From assembly GCA_009377475.1 (NCBI GenBank), contig WHTY01000017.1:1-64000 (forward strand): DNA of 64,000 nt, written 5' to 3'. The position numbers and the translations under genes are program-made. Of the stretch, positions 36,178-50,344 are shown in pieces. Every line of letters starts with the position of its first letter. Within the stretch, counting starts at the first letter, position 1. The stretch comes from Actinophytocola sp. GTDB lineage: Bacteria; Actinomycetota; Actinomycetes; Mycobacteriales; Pseudonocardiaceae. The notes beneath the pieces are model-generated. The model worked only from the letters and a program-made list of their open reading frames with translations, did not search any database and had not been told where the DNA came from.

Positions 36178-37080
36178 ATGGTGCAGGTGGGCCTGATCGG
36201 GCTCGGCAAGATGGGCGCTGGCATGCGGACGCGACTGACCGCCGCCGGCCACGACGTCGTCGGCTACGACACCAACCAGTCCATCAGCGACACGGCGACG
36301 CTCGCCGACCTGGTTGCCCGGCTCGACGCGCAGCGGATCGTCTGGGTCATGGTGCCGTCCGGCGAACCGACCCGCGCCACGATCGCCGAACTCGCCGATG
36401 TGCTGAGCGAAGGCGACCTGGTGATCGAGGGCGGCAACTCCCGGTACAGCGACGACGCCGCCCACGCCGAACTGCTCGCCGCGCGCGGTGTCGGCTACAT
36501 CGACGCCGGGGTGTCCGGCGGAGTCTGGGGCGAGAAGAACGGCTTCGGGCTGATGGTCGGCGGGTCGGCCGACGACGTGTCGCGGGCGATGCCGGTCTTC
36601 GACGCGCTCCGGCCGGAAGGGCCCCGAGACGAGGGGTTCGCTCATGCGGGTGACGTCGGCGCGGGCCACTTCGCGAAGATGGTCCACAACGGCATCGAGT
36701 ACGGCTTGATGCAGGCCTACGCCGAGGGCTTCGAGCTGCTGGCAGCCGCGGAGGAGGTCACCGACGTGCCCGCCGTGCTCAAGGCATGGTCGCGGGGCAC
36801 CGTCGTCCGGTCCTGGCTGCTGGATCTCCTGGTCAGGGCGCTGGAAGAAGACCAGGACCTCACCGAGGTCAAGGGCTACGTCAACGACTCGGGCGAGGGC
36901 CGGTGGACCGTCGAAGAGGCGATCAACCACGCTGTGCCCGCGCCGGTGATCTCGGCGGCACTGTTCGCGCGGTTCGCCTCGCGGCAGGACGACTCGCCCG
37001 CGATGAAGGCCGTCGCCGCCCTGCGTAACCAGTTCGGTGGGCACGCCGTCACCCGTGCCGGTGACGGCGACGAGGCCTGA
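36178..37080 (+). CDS. gnd: 6-phosphogluconate dehydrogenase, decarboxylating (short form)
   Basis: 300-residue decarboxylating 6-phosphogluconate dehydrogenase (GndA/YqeC type). Visible are the nucleotide loop VGLIGLGKMGAGM, GDLVIEGGNSRYSDD, DAGVSGGVWGEKNGFGLMVGG and the catalytic Lys/His stretch GAGHFAKMVHNGIEYGLMQAYAEG. At about 300 residues it is the short NAD-preferring form rather than the 470-residue form. Its position between dnaN and recF is a conserved oddity of many actinobacteria (Rv1844c is the long form elsewhere). It begins 24 bases after dnaN, with AAGGGG upstream. Confidence 0.95.
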   Translation: MVQVGLIGLGKMGAGMRTRLTAAGHDVVGYDTNQSISDTATLADLVARLDAQRIVWVMVPSGEPTRATIAELADVLSEGDLVIEGGNSRYSDDAAHAELLAARGVGYIDAGVSGGVWGEKNGFGLMVGGSADDVSRAMPVFDALRPEGPRDEGFAHAGDVGAGHFAKMVHNGIEYGLMQAYAEGFELLAAAEEVTDVPAVLKAWSRGTVVRSWLLDLLVRALEEDQDLTEVKGYVNDSGEGRWTVEEAINHAVPAPVISAALFARFASRQDDSPAMKAVAALRNQFGGHAVTRAGDGDEA

Positions 37081-37122
37081 CCCAGTGCCTATGTCGACTT
37101 ATCGACACCGCTGAGTGAGCCG

Positions 37123-38304
37123 ATGTATCTTCGCCGCTTGCAGCTGACCGACTTCCGGTCTTGGCCACACGTCGATCTCGACCTCGACGCCGGGCCGACG
37201 GTGTTCGTTGGGCAGAACGGCAGAGGAAAGACGAACCTGCTGGAGGCCATCGGGTATCTCGCGACGCTCGGCTCGCACCGGGTGTCCAACGACGCCCCGC
37301 TGGTGCGGCATGGCTGCGAGCGCGCGTTGATCAGGGCAGCCGTCGTCAACGGCGACCGGGAGATGACCGCCGAGCTGGAGATCAGCCCCGGCAAGACGAA
37401 CCGCGCGCGCGTCAACCGGGGACAGCCCACTCGGCCGAGGGACATCCTCGGCATCGTGCGGACCGTGCTGTTCGCGCCGGAAGACCTCGCGCTCGTCAAG
37501 GGTGACCCGAACGAACGACGGCGGTTCCTCGACGACCTGCTTGTGCAGCGGGCGCCGCGCTTCGCGGGCGTGCGCTCGGACTACGACAAGGCGCTGCGGC
37601 AGCGGAACGCGCTACTCAAGACGTCGGGCAAGCGCAGAGGCGGTCGCAAGGGCAGCAGAGACGGCGAGGTCGACCCGTACGCGGCGAGCACGCTCGACGT
37701 CTGGGACACCCAGCTCGCGGAGGCGGGCGCGCAGCTGCTCGCCGGGCGGCTGGACCTGGTCGCCGAACTGGCCCCCCACACCGCGGCGGCCTACGAGGGC
37801 ATCGCGGGGCACAATCCGGACCGGCACGCGCACATCGCCTACCGGGCAAGCATCGGGGACGCGATCCCGGAGGGCTACGGCGCATCGGGTGGCAAACCGG
37901 CCGACGCCGACACGCTGACGGAGGTGTTGCTGGACGCGCTGCGCGCGTCGCGCGAGGCTGACCTGGAACGCGGAGTGAGCCTGGTCGGTCCCCACCGGGA
38001 CGAGCTGGCGCTGATCCTCGGCGACGCTCCGGCGAAGGGCTACGCCAGCCACGGCGAGTCGTGGTCGTTCGCGCTCGCGCTGCGGCTCGGGTCGTACGAG
38101 CTGTTGCGGGCGGAGTGGGGCGACCCGCTGTTGCTGCTGGACGACGTCTTCGCCGAGCTGGATCAGCGGCGCAGGGCCAGGCTCGCCGAGGTCGCGGTGA
38201 ACGCCGAACAGGTGTTGGTCACCGCGGCCGTGGACGAGGATGTTCCGGACGAGCTGTCCGGGGTGCGCTATCGAGTGGTTGACGGGATGGTGTCACGTGA
38301 GTGA
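37123..38304 (+). CDS. recF: DNA replication and repair protein RecF
   Basis: 393-residue SMC-like ATPase that helps RecA load on gapped DNA with RecO and RecR. The Walker A loop is [22 protein letters not shown], the ABC signature region is [14 protein letters not shown], and the Walker B is [17 protein letters not shown]. Length fits the family. ATG 37123 starts 42 bases after gnd. The last codons overlap the GTG start of dciA, so translation is coupled. Confidence 0.97.
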   Translation: MYLRRLQLTDFRSWPHVDLDLDAGPTVFVGQNGRGKTNLLEAIGYLATLGSHRVSNDAPLVRHGCERALIRAAVVNGDREMTAELEISPGKTNRARVNRGQPTRPRDILGIVRTVLFAPEDLALVKGDPNERRRFLDDLLVQRAPRFAGVRSDYDKALRQRNALLKTSGKRRGGRKGSRDGEVDPYAASTLDVWDTQLAEAGAQLLAGRLDLVAELAPHTAAAYEGIAGHNPDRHAHIAYRASIGDAIPEGYGASGGKPADADTLTEVLLDALRASREADLERGVSLVGPHRDELALILGDAPAKGYASHGESWSFALALRLGSYELLRAEWGDPLLLLDDVFAELDQRRRARLAEVAVNAEQVLVTAAVDEDVPDELSGVRYRVVDGMVSRE

Positions 38305-39028
38305 ATCACGGAGTAACCGAACACCTCGGGTGACATCGACAGGACGTCAGAATCACCCAGCTGGGGATAACCCTGTGGATAGTGTGGATAACACTGGGCA
38401 CGGAAGCGCACAGGACGTAGGCAATCACTCACAACGGGGACCCGATCACTCGCCCGGCTGTGCATCGTCGGCGGAGTCGGTTACGCAGCAGGACGGCGCT
38501 GCTCCAAACGAGCAAGCCGGGTCGGGGCGCGATCTGGCCATGGCGGCGTTGCAGGCGGCACAACAGAAGGCGGCGGCGCGCGGCGCCAAGCCCGGCGTGC
38601 GGGCGCGGCGCACGGCTGGTGGTGGTTCCCGCAGGTCACGGCGCAGGCGGTGGTCCGGTCCTGGGTCGGACGACCGCGATCCACAACCGCTGGGCAGGCT
38701 GGCCTCCCGGATCGCCGCCGACCGGGGCTGGACGGGCAAGCTGACCCACGGGAAGGTGTTCGGCGAGTGGCCGCGGCTGGTCGGTCCGGACGTCGCCGAG
38801 CACGCGGAGCCGGTGTCGTTGCAGGACGGCGAGCTGACCGTCCGGGCGCGCTCGACCGCGTGGGCGACCCAATTGCGGTTGCTGCAACCCCAGCTCATCG
38901 CGAAAATCGCGGCAGGGGTCGGGCACGGCGTCGTCAAGCGCATCAAGATCCAGGGGCCGACGACGCCGAGCTGGCGATACGGGCCGCGCCACGTGCCCGG
39001 CAGGGGGCCGAGGGACACCTACGGATGA
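38297..39028 (+). CDS. DciA family protein (DUF721), predicted helicase loader
   Basis: A 243-residue protein. Residues 1-130 are polar and low in conservation; the C-terminal DUF721 domain (about 135-215) shows [45 protein letters not shown] and [19 protein letters not shown]. DciA is the ancestral loader or operator of the replicative helicase in bacteria lacking DnaC or DnaI. It corresponds to Rv0004. GTG 38297 overlaps the recF stop by 8 bases. Three DnaA-box-like nonamers lie inside the first part of this gene. Confidence 0.88.
   Translation: MSESRSNRTPRVTSTGRQNHPAGDNPVDSVDNTGHGSAQDVGNHSQRGPDHSPGCASSAESVTQQDGAAPNEQAGSGRDLAMAALQAAQQKAAARGAKPGVRARRTAGGGSRRSRRRRWSGPGSDDRDPQPLGRLASRIAADRGWTGKLTHGKVFGEWPRLVGPDVAEHAEPVSLQDGELTVRARSTAWATQLRLLQPQLIAKIAAGVGHGVVKRIKIQGPTTPSWRYGPRHVPGRGPRDTYG
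38362..38391 (+). promoter_or_regulatory. DnaA-box cluster inside dciA
   Basis: TGGGGATAA (38362-38370), TGTGGATAG (38374-38382) and TGTGGATAA (38383-38391) lie in the same orientation, the last two end to end. The complement of the last is the perfect box TTATCCACA. They are in the poorly conserved N-terminal coding part, about 3.6 kb from oriC. Confidence 0.75.
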
Positions 39029-41231
<2,203 letters not shown>

Positions 41232-41317
41232 GCGGTGCCTCTGACGGCCCTGACGCCAGACGTCACACCGGAACCGATCGCAGCGACAAACCCAGTGAGC
41301 AAGAGAGAAGAGCAGAC

Positions 41318-44377
<3,060 letters not shown>

Positions 44378-44420
44378 CAGCGGCGCCGACCGCGCCGCGA
44401 GTGAGCGAGGGACCACGGTT

Positions 44421-45170
44421 ATGGCACCACCCGAAGATGGCAGGCAGGTCGACGGCGTTGGGCGCGACGTCGATCAGGAACCGAACGGTGAGGTGCACCA
44501 GCCGCCGTGGCAGCGGGTGGCGAAGGAGACGGCGGAGGTGTCCCCTGACGCCGACACCGCCTACTTCCCCCCGCGGCCAGCGGACGGCGATGACGGTGAG
44601 CACGACGCCGATGGGATGACGCACCATACTGGCGATCTGCCCGTTGTGACCGGTACTGCCGCGGAGGGGATGTTCGGCAATGTCGGCATGGGACAGCAGC
44701 ATTATGGGAACTCCGGTGCGGTGAAAGGACAGGCCAACGTGGGTGCGGCTGGCGCGGACACGACGACTCGCCCGACGCCGTCGGCGTTGCGCAGGCCGGG
44801 CCGGGGTCCCCGGCGCGCGAGCCTGCAGATCAAGCGGATCGACCCGTGGTCGGTGCTGAAGCTGTCCCTTGTGCTCGGTGTCGCATTGTTCCTGGTGTGG
44901 CTGGTCGCGGTCGGGCTGCTCTACATCGTCCTGGACGGCATGGGCGTGTGGGACAAGCTCAACGGCACCTACACGTCACTGGTGTCCGGCGAGGGCGAGG
45001 CCGTCTCCGACCCGCTGATCAGCGCAGGTAACGTCTTCGGCGGCGCGGCCATCATCGGCATGATCAACATCGTCCTGATGTCGGCGTTGGCGACGGTGTG
45101 CGCGTTCATCTACAACGTCTCGGCGGACCTCGCGGGCGGGCTCGAGGTGACGTTGTCCGAGCGGGAGTAG
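44421..45170 (+). CDS. DUF3566 transmembrane protein
   Basis: A 249-residue protein with a polar, low-complexity cytoplasmic N-terminus (about 1-130) and a C-terminal DUF3566 domain. The domain starts RRASLQIKRIDPWSVLKLSLVLGVALF and has two transmembrane helices, about 153-178 and 210-235 (IIGMINIVLMSALATVCAFIYN). It is the standard neighbour of gyrA in actinobacteria (Rv0007). Function is unproven; membership in the gyr operon and the conserved domain suggest a link to the cell envelope or division. ATG 44421 has GAGGGA upstream. Confidence 0.92.
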   Translation: MAPPEDGRQVDGVGRDVDQEPNGEVHQPPWQRVAKETAEVSPDADTAYFPPRPADGDDGEHDADGMTHHTGDLPVVTGTAAEGMFGNVGMGQQHYGNSGAVKGQANVGAAGADTTTRPTPSALRRPGRGPRRASLQIKRIDPWSVLKLSLVLGVALFLVWLVAVGLLYIVLDGMGVWDKLNGTYTSLVSGEGEAVSDPLISAGNVFGGAAIIGMINIVLMSALATVCAFIYNVSADLAGGLEVTLSERE

Positions 45171-45250
45171 TCCGTGCCAAGGCGGTTCCCCAGCGCCGCC
45201 CCCGGTGCTGGGGTCGCCGACGGCGTAGGGTAGTCTTTTCGACGTTAGAG

Positions 45251-45324
45251 GGGCCTATAGCTCAGGCGGTTAGAGCGCTTCGCTGATAACGAAGAGGTCC
45301 CAGGTTCAAGTCCTGGTAGGCCCA
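45251..45324 (+). tRNA. tRNA-Ile (GAT anticodon)
   Basis: A 74-base cloverleaf: acceptor GGGCCTA/TAGGCCC, D-arm GCTC/GAGC, anticodon stem CTTCG/CGAAG with loop CTGATAA (anticodon GAT), T-arm CCAGG/CCTGG with TTCAAGT. The discriminator is A and CCA is not encoded. Its place downstream of gyrA and DUF3566 matches the mycobacterial ileT. Confidence 0.98.
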
Positions 45325-45330
45325 CCCCCC

Positions 45331-45369
45331 ACAACGCCGCCCTGATCCGCACGGACAGGGCGGCGTTGT
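45331..45369 (+). terminator. Terminator after tRNA-Ile
   Basis: ACAACGCCGCCCTG (45331-45344) pairs perfectly with CAGGGCGGCGTTGT (45356-45369), with an 11-base loop, starting 6 bases after the tRNA. The T-run is weak (CGTGTGTG), as usual in GC-rich actinobacteria. Confidence 0.8.
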
Positions 45370-45445
45370 CGTGTGTGCGGGCCTCGCTGTCCTTCGTGCG
45401 GCGTCGGCGGTTCCACGGTCGCGCGCGCTGCCCTAGGCTCGCTGG

Positions 45446-46423
45446 ATGGCGGAAGTCGATGTCCTGGCAGAGGCTCGCGACGCATACCACCGTCGTGACT
45501 GGGACACGGCCCTGCGCGGCTTCGCGGCGGCTCGTGACCAGGGTGAGCTGCCGCCGGATGACGTTCTCGCGCAGTCCGCCGCGGCGTGGTGGCTGGGTCG
45601 AGTCGAGGAAGCACTGGCTGCGGGAGAGGAAGCCTACCGGCGCTATCTGCACGGCCAGCGCCCGCGGCAGGCGCGCTGGTGAAGTCTGGCCGGGTCAGCG
45701 AGGGACTTGCGCTACTCGACGAGGCCATGGTCGCGGTACTCGCCGACGACCTGAAGCCAACATGGGCAGGCAACATCTACTGCCATCTGATGAGCGCCTG
45801 CCATGAGATCGCCGACATCAGGCGCGCGGCAGCGTTGACGGAGGCAACCACCCACTGGTTGCACACCTTGCCTGCCGCGGTGCTGTTCACCGGGATCTGC
45901 CGGGTGCATCGTTCGCAGGTGCTCCAGGTCAAGGGCGCGTGGCAGCAGGCGGAGCATGAGGCGAGCCGGGTGTGCGACGAGCTGCGCGACATCCACGTCG
46001 GCAGCGTCGCCGAGGGCCATTACCAGGTCGGTGAGCTCCGGCGGCTGCGTGGCGACGGGCGCGGCGCGGAGGAGGCCTACCAGCGAGCCCGCAGGCACGG
46101 GCGTGATCCGCAGCCTGGGCTGGCGCTGCTGCTGCTCGCCAACGGCAGGGCGGACGCCGCGGCGTCGTCGATCAGCGCGGCGTTGGCAGGCGAGCCGAAG
46201 GACCGGCTCGCCCAGTTCCGGCTGCATGCCGCCGCGCGAGTGCGAAGTGCTGGCCCTCATCGCCGCGGGCCGGACCAACCGGGAGGTCGCCGAGGCGCTG
46301 GTCATCAGCGAACGGACCGTGCACCGCCACGTGTCGAACATCTTCCGGAAGCTCGGCCTGTCGTCCCGGTCTGCGCTGACCGCGTACGCCTTCGAACACG
46401 GCCTCGCCGCACATCGTGGGTAG
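45446..46423 (+). pseudogene. Decayed LuxR-family/TPR transcriptional regulator
   Basis: Remnants of one regulator lie in three successive frames. Piece 1 (45446-45660, MAEVDVLAEARDAYHRRDWD to AYRRYLHGQRPRQA) is the TPR-like N-terminus. Piece 2 (from about 45676, SGRVSEGLALLDEAMVAVLAD to [16 protein letters not shown]) is the middle, in another frame. Piece 3 (ending 46423, [21 protein letters not shown] then [14 protein letters not shown]) is the LuxR helix-turn-helix, in a third frame. Intact relatives are roughly 500-550 residues, so about 100 residues at the first joint and 150 or more at the second are missing. Two deletions with frameshifts explain this. It probably once regulated the flavoprotein-methyltransferase pair downstream. 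Confidence 0.85.
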
Positions 46424-46537
46424 GAATGCCCATCGGCGCGTGTCGAAATGGACCCGCGTGCCGATGAGGTGATCCCCGACCGCTGCCTAGCTTTTCCTGT
46501 GATGCCGGTGCACGGCAGAGACCAGGGAGTGGATGAC

Positions 46538-47914
46538 ATGACGAGCCAAGCGACGCGGCCGGACTTGCGGGACACCATGCGGGGAGAGCTCATCGACCGC
46601 GCACACGACGACTACGACCGTGCCAGGCAGCTGTACAACGGCATGGTCGACAAGCGGCCATACCTGATCGCCCGCTGCGCGAATGCCGCCGACGTCATCA
46701 GTGCGGTCGACTACGGGCGGGAGAATGACCTGCTCATCGCCGTGCGAGGTGGCGGCCACAACGGGCCGGGGCTCGGCAGCTGCGACGGCGGCCTGCTGAT
46801 CGATCTGTCCGCGATGAACGGTGTGCGGGTCGACCCAGCGCGACGCACCGTGCGCGCCGAATCCGGGTGCACGCAGGGCGACGTCGACCACGCCTGCCAT
46901 CCGTTCGGGCTCGCCGTGCCCGCCGGGATCGTGTCGACGACCGGGATAGGCGGGCTCACCCTAGGTGGCGGGCACGGCTATCTCTCGCGCCAGCACGGGC
47001 TGACGATCGACAACCTGATCGAGGCCGATGTGGTGCTTGCGGACGGCAGCTTCGTCACCGCGAGCGAAACGCAGCACGCGGAGCTGTTCTGGGGGCTGCG
47101 TGGCGGTGGCGGCAACTTCGGCGTCGTCACGAGCTTCCGCTACCGGGCGCACCCGGTCGGTACCGTCCACGCTGGACCGCTCTTCTGGGACCTCGCGGAC
47201 GCCCGCGAGGTGATTCGGTGGTACCGCGACTTCCTGCCGCAGGCACCCGAAGAGCTCTGCGCGTTCCTCGGCCTGAAAACCGTCCCGTCGACCGAGCCGT
47301 TCCCGCCCGAGATCTGGGGCAGAAAGATCTGTGCGTTGATCTGTTGCTACAACGGGCCCGCCGACGAGGCGGAAGCGGCGATGCGCCCGATCCGCACCGA
47401 ACTGCCCACGCCGATTCTGGACGGGGTCACGGACATGCCGTTCCCCGCGTTGCAGAGCCTGTTCGACCCGCTGCTGCCCTCGGGCCTGCAGTGGTACTGG
47501 AAGGGCGACTTCGTCCGAGAGCTGCCCGACGGGGCCATCGACACGCACATCGAGCACGCCGCGAAAGCGCCGAGCGAGCTGTCGTTGATGCATCTGTACC
47601 CGATCGACGGCGCGGTTCATCGCGTGGGACGCGACGAGAGCGCATGGCATTACCGCGACGCCACCTGGTCCATGGTCATCGCCGGGATCGACCCGGACCC
47701 GGCGGGCGCCACAGCACTGACCGATTGGGCGCGCGGCTACTGGGAGGACGTGCATCCCTATTCCATGGGTGGCGCCTACGTGAACTTCATGATGAACGAA
47801 GGCCAGGAGCGCATCCGCGCGACCTACGGCGACAACTACGACCGGCTGGTCGAGGTCAAGCGGACATACGACCCCACGAACCTGTTCCGCGTCAACCAGA
47901 ACATCACGCCCTGA
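46538..47914 (+). CDS. FAD-binding oxidoreductase (berberine bridge enzyme type)
   Basis: A 458-residue flavoprotein of the PCMH/BBE family. The FAD_binding_4 domain shows LIAVRGGGHNGPGLGSCDGG (the His of GGGHN is where many members bind FAD covalently) and IGGLTLGGGHGYLSRQHGLT. The BBE C-terminal block is YVNFMMNEGQERIRATYGDN followed by KRTYDPTNLFRVNQNI. Such enzymes oxidise sugars, alcohols or secondary-metabolite intermediates; the substrate cannot be told. ATG 46538 (or GTG 46529) follows GGGAG. A methyltransferase gene follows 16 bases later, so the two form an operon. Confidence 0.9.
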   Translation: MTSQATRPDLRDTMRGELIDRAHDDYDRARQLYNGMVDKRPYLIARCANAADVISAVDYGRENDLLIAVRGGGHNGPGLGSCDGGLLIDLSAMNGVRVDPARRTVRAESGCTQGDVDHACHPFGLAVPAGIVSTTGIGGLTLGGGHGYLSRQHGLTIDNLIEADVVLADGSFVTASETQHAELFWGLRGGGGNFGVVTSFRYRAHPVGTVHAGPLFWDLADAREVIRWYRDFLPQAPEELCAFLGLKTVPSTEPFPPEIWGRKICALICCYNGPADEAEAAMRPIRTELPTPILDGVTDMPFPALQSLFDPLLPSGLQWYWKGDFVRELPDGAIDTHIEHAAKAPSELSLMHLYPIDGAVHRVGRDESAWHYRDATWSMVIAGIDPDPAGATALTDWARGYWEDVHPYSMGGAYVNFMMNEGQERIRATYGDNYDRLVEVKRTYDPTNLFRVNQNITP

Positions 47915-47930
47915 CCCGAGGAGGTCGATC

Positions 47931-48986
47931 ATGACTCTCGACCAGCACAAACTACAGGCGTTCCTGGAACGCTTCGCCACGGACCAAGCCGCCGCGATGC
48001 ACGCGGCCACCGTGGTACTCGGCGATGAGCTCGGGCTCTACCGGACACTGGCCGACGGTCCGCAGACCGCGACCGAACTCGCCGCCAGGACCGGCTGCCA
48101 GCCGCGCCTGGTGCGCGAATGGCTCAACGCCCAGACGGTCAGCGGGTACTGCGAGTACGACTCGCCAAGCGATTGCTACTCGCTCACCGCAGAGCAGGCC
48201 GCCTGCCTCGCCGACCCCACGAGCCCGACGTTCGTCGCGGGCGGAGCCCTCGTGGTGAGCTCGGTGCACAAGGACACCGAGCGCGTGCGGCGCGCGTTCA
48301 CCGAGGACGGCGGCCTCGGCTGGGGTGAGCACCACCAGGACCTGTTCACCGGCACCGAGCGGTTCTTCGGGCCGGTCTACCGCGCCAACCTGGTGCCCGC
48401 ATGGATCCCCGCCCTGGACGGGGTTGAGGACAAACTGCGGGCGGGGGCACGGGTCGCCGACATCGGCTGCGGCCACGGCGCGGCATTGATCCTGCTCGCC
48501 AACGCCTTCCCGCGCTCCACCTTCAGCGGCTTCGACTACCACCCGGAGTCGATCGATGCCGCACGCAAGGCCGTTGCCGAAGCCGGAGTCAGCGACCGGG
48601 TGACCTTCGAGGTCGCGGGCGCCGAGGACTTCCCCGGTGAGGACTACGACCTGATCTGTGTGTTCAATGCCCTGCACGAGTGGGGCGACCCGGTGCGGGC
48701 GGCCCGCCACATCCGCGATGCCCTCGCACCGGACGGGACCTGGATGTTCACCGAGCCGTGCGCCGCCGACCACGTCGAGGACGATCACAGCGTATTCGGC
48801 CGCACCTTCTACTCGGTGTCAACGATGGTGTGCACCCCCAGCGCCCTGTCCCAGGGTGCTACCGACGCGCTCGGCGCCCAGGCCGGGGAGACCGCGCTGG
48901 GCACGGTGGTCGGCGAAGCCGGGTTCACCCGCTTCCGCAGAGCCACCGAGACGCCCGCGTTCATGGTGCTCGAAGCCCGGCCGTGA
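47931..48986 (+). CDS. Class I SAM-dependent methyltransferase with winged-helix N-terminus
   Basis: A 351-residue protein. The N-terminal ~95 residues form a winged helix (LYRTLADGPQTATELAARTGCQPRLVREWLNAQ), and the catalytic fold has the SAM loop VADIGCGHGAALILLANAFPRS followed by SGFDYHPESIDAARK and the acidic YDLICVFNALHEWGDPVRAAR motif. The architecture matches uncharacterised actinobacterial methyltransferases of the Rv1405c/Rv1403c kind. AGGAGG lies 8 bases before the ATG. It is cotranscribed with the upstream flavoprotein, suggesting a small modification pathway. Confidence 0.9.
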   Translation: MTLDQHKLQAFLERFATDQAAAMHAATVVLGDELGLYRTLADGPQTATELAARTGCQPRLVREWLNAQTVSGYCEYDSPSDCYSLTAEQAACLADPTSPTFVAGGALVVSSVHKDTERVRRAFTEDGGLGWGEHHQDLFTGTERFFGPVYRANLVPAWIPALDGVEDKLRAGARVADIGCGHGAALILLANAFPRSTFSGFDYHPESIDAARKAVAEAGVSDRVTFEVAGAEDFPGEDYDLICVFNALHEWGDPVRAARHIRDALAPDGTWMFTEPCAADHVEDDHSVFGRTFYSVSTMVCTPSALSQGATDALGAQAGETALGTVVGEAGFTRFRRATETPAFMVLEARP

Positions 48987-49061
48987 CGGGGCCGGGCACG
49001 TGCGCTCGGCCGAGCACCATGCCATCGGCGGCTGACGGAGGTGGAACACGCTGTGTGGTGC

Positions 49062-49637
49062 TCAGCCCCGTGCCGCTGGCGGCAGGTCCGCCGGGCCGGC
49101 GACGTCCCAGTCACGCGGGTCGTCCGCGAGCCTGCTGAGGGCAACGACCTGTTCGTAGCACCAGGGGGAGATGGTGAGTTCGTCGTTGAGCACGCCGGAG
49201 ACGAAGGCGTCCCACGGCAGCCACAGGGTGTCCGAGACTTCCGAGGGGTCTGGCCGCGGCGTGTCGTCGGCTAGTACGCGGAACACCGGGCAGAGTTCGT
49301 GCTCGACGACGCCGTTGGGCATCTCGGCGCGATAGCGGAACGTCGGCAAGACGAGGTCGATGGCGGTGCTGGCGAGCCCGAGTTCGTCCTGGAGACGTCG
49401 GGCGACCGCGTCCGGGAGATCTTCGTCCGGCAGCGGGTGGCCGCAGCAACTGTTGGTCCACGCGTGCGGCCAGGTCTTCTTGCTGGCGGCGCGGCGGGTG
49501 ATCAGGAACTCGCCGCGCGAGTTGAACACGTATGCGGAGAACGCCAGGTGCAGCGGGGTTTCCCGGTGATGGACGGTGGCCTTGTCTGCGGTGCCGATCC
49601 GGTAGCCGTCGTCGTCAACGAGTACGACCTGCTCCAT
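49062..49637 (-). CDS. idi: Isopentenyl-diphosphate delta-isomerase type I
   Basis: Interconverts IPP and DMAPP for isoprenoid synthesis. The 191-residue NUDIX-fold enzyme has the catalytic cysteine motif TNSCCGHP (Cys64/Cys65, with metal-binding His67), RRLQDELG (the modified NUDIX box) and the second active-site block EHELCPVFRVLADD. Length fits bacterial Idi. It stands alone, opposite to its neighbours, with ATG at 49637. Confidence 0.95.
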   Translation of the reverse strand: MEQVVLVDDDGYRIGTADKATVHHRETPLHLAFSAYVFNSRGEFLITRRAASKKTWPHAWTNSCCGHPLPDEDLPDAVARRLQDELGLASTAIDLVLPTFRYRAEMPNGVVEHELCPVFRVLADDTPRPDPSEVSDTLWLPWDAFVSGVLNDELTISPWCYEQVVALSRLADDPRDWDVAGPADLPPAARG

Positions 49638-49966
49638 GTCAGCCCCGGCCGTTCAGGTCGGTGTGGCGAACGGCCGCGGGACGCTGGCCGGTGACGTCGT
49701 TGGTGCGCACGTGCGACCCCCGTGGGTTAGCCGAGCGGACTCGGAAAGCAACTCGAACAGACCAACATACCGGGTGCTCGGGGGCGAGCACATGTCGCGC
49801 GACACACCAGTCGGGTAGTCGCCGCGCGGCGGGATTTCGGGGGCTGGCATCCGAACTGGCGTGTTTCACGTGAAGCATCGCGTTGGGGTGGGGTGCGCGA
49901 CACTTCGGCGGTGCCAGGCGGTAGCATCGGGCAAGTTCAGCGTAGTGCGGAGGAGGCGAAGCGGTC
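49638..49966. other. Intergenic region between idi and the DLW-39 gene
   Basis: No gene is supported on either strand. It contains one parS-like palindrome (49862-49877). Both divergent promoters must lie here, but I cannot assign them with confidence. Confidence 0.5.
49862..49877. promoter_or_regulatory. Distant parS-like site (TGTTTCACGTGAAGCA)
   Basis: Fifteen of 16 bases match the parS consensus TGTTTCACGTGAAACA. It lies about 23 kb from the main parS cluster, on the other side of oriC, and in an intergenic region. Confidence 0.75.
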
Positions 49967-50155
49967 ATGAAGAAGCTGCTGGTGCTGGCTGGCATCGCAG
50001 GTGTGCTCTTCGTGCTCAAGCGGAACAAGGACGCGAAGTCCGAGGCGGACCTGTGGCGCGAGGCCACCGCTCCGTCCGAGACCCCGCTTGGTTCGGTTAG
50101 CACGAACGGCTCGACTCCCGCGAAGAGCGCGCAGGGGGCGTCCGGCCAGAACTGA
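49967..50155 (+). CDS. DLW-39 family small protein
   Basis: A 62-residue protein: a short hydrophobic N-terminus (KKLLVLAGIAGVLFVLK), then the signature KSEADLWREATA that names the actinobacterial DLW-39 family, and a Ser/Thr/Gly-rich tail. Probably membrane-associated with a single N-terminal helix. The function is unknown. The ATG at 49967 has GGAGG about 12 bases upstream. It lies just before tRNA-Ala, its normal actinobacterial position. Confidence 0.88.
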   Translation: MKKLLVLAGIAGVLFVLKRNKDAKSEADLWREATAPSETPLGSVSTNGSTPAKSAQGASGQN

Positions 50156-50184
50156 CCCAACCGCGAGCGCATCGCTCGCGGCGA

Positions 50185-50257
50185 GGGGCCGTAGCTCAAT
50201 TGGTAGAGCGCTGCTTTTGCAAGGCAGAGGTCAGGGGTTCGATTCCCCTCGGCTCCA
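50185..50257 (+). tRNA. tRNA-Ala (TGC anticodon)
   Basis: A 73-base cloverleaf: acceptor GGGGCCG/CGGCTCC (one G-T pair), D-arm GCTC/GAGC, anticodon stem CTGCT/GGCAG with loop TTTGCAA (anticodon TGC), T-arm AGGGG/CCCCT with TTCGATT. The discriminator is A and CCA is not encoded. An integrase gene begins 87 bases downstream, so the 3' half is a candidate attachment site. Confidence 0.98.
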
Positions 50258-50344
50258 CATAGTGTGAACTGCGGAAACATTTGCTGCCTCGCCCGCAAAG
50301 TTGATCAATGGGACCCATGATGGGTGCGGGTATACTTGGTGGTC

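Noticed and set aside
45586..46467. Reading the middle frame of the decayed regulator as an intact 293-residue protein
   Set aside because: The ends of that frame carry no homology, while the missing TPR start and LuxR helix-turn-helix lie in neighbouring frames. A pseudogene explains all three pieces.
49639..50298. Minus-strand frame covering the DLW-39 gene and tRNA-Ala
   Set aside because: It runs through a tRNA gene and is opposite a recognisable small protein; its translation across the tRNA is a common false call.
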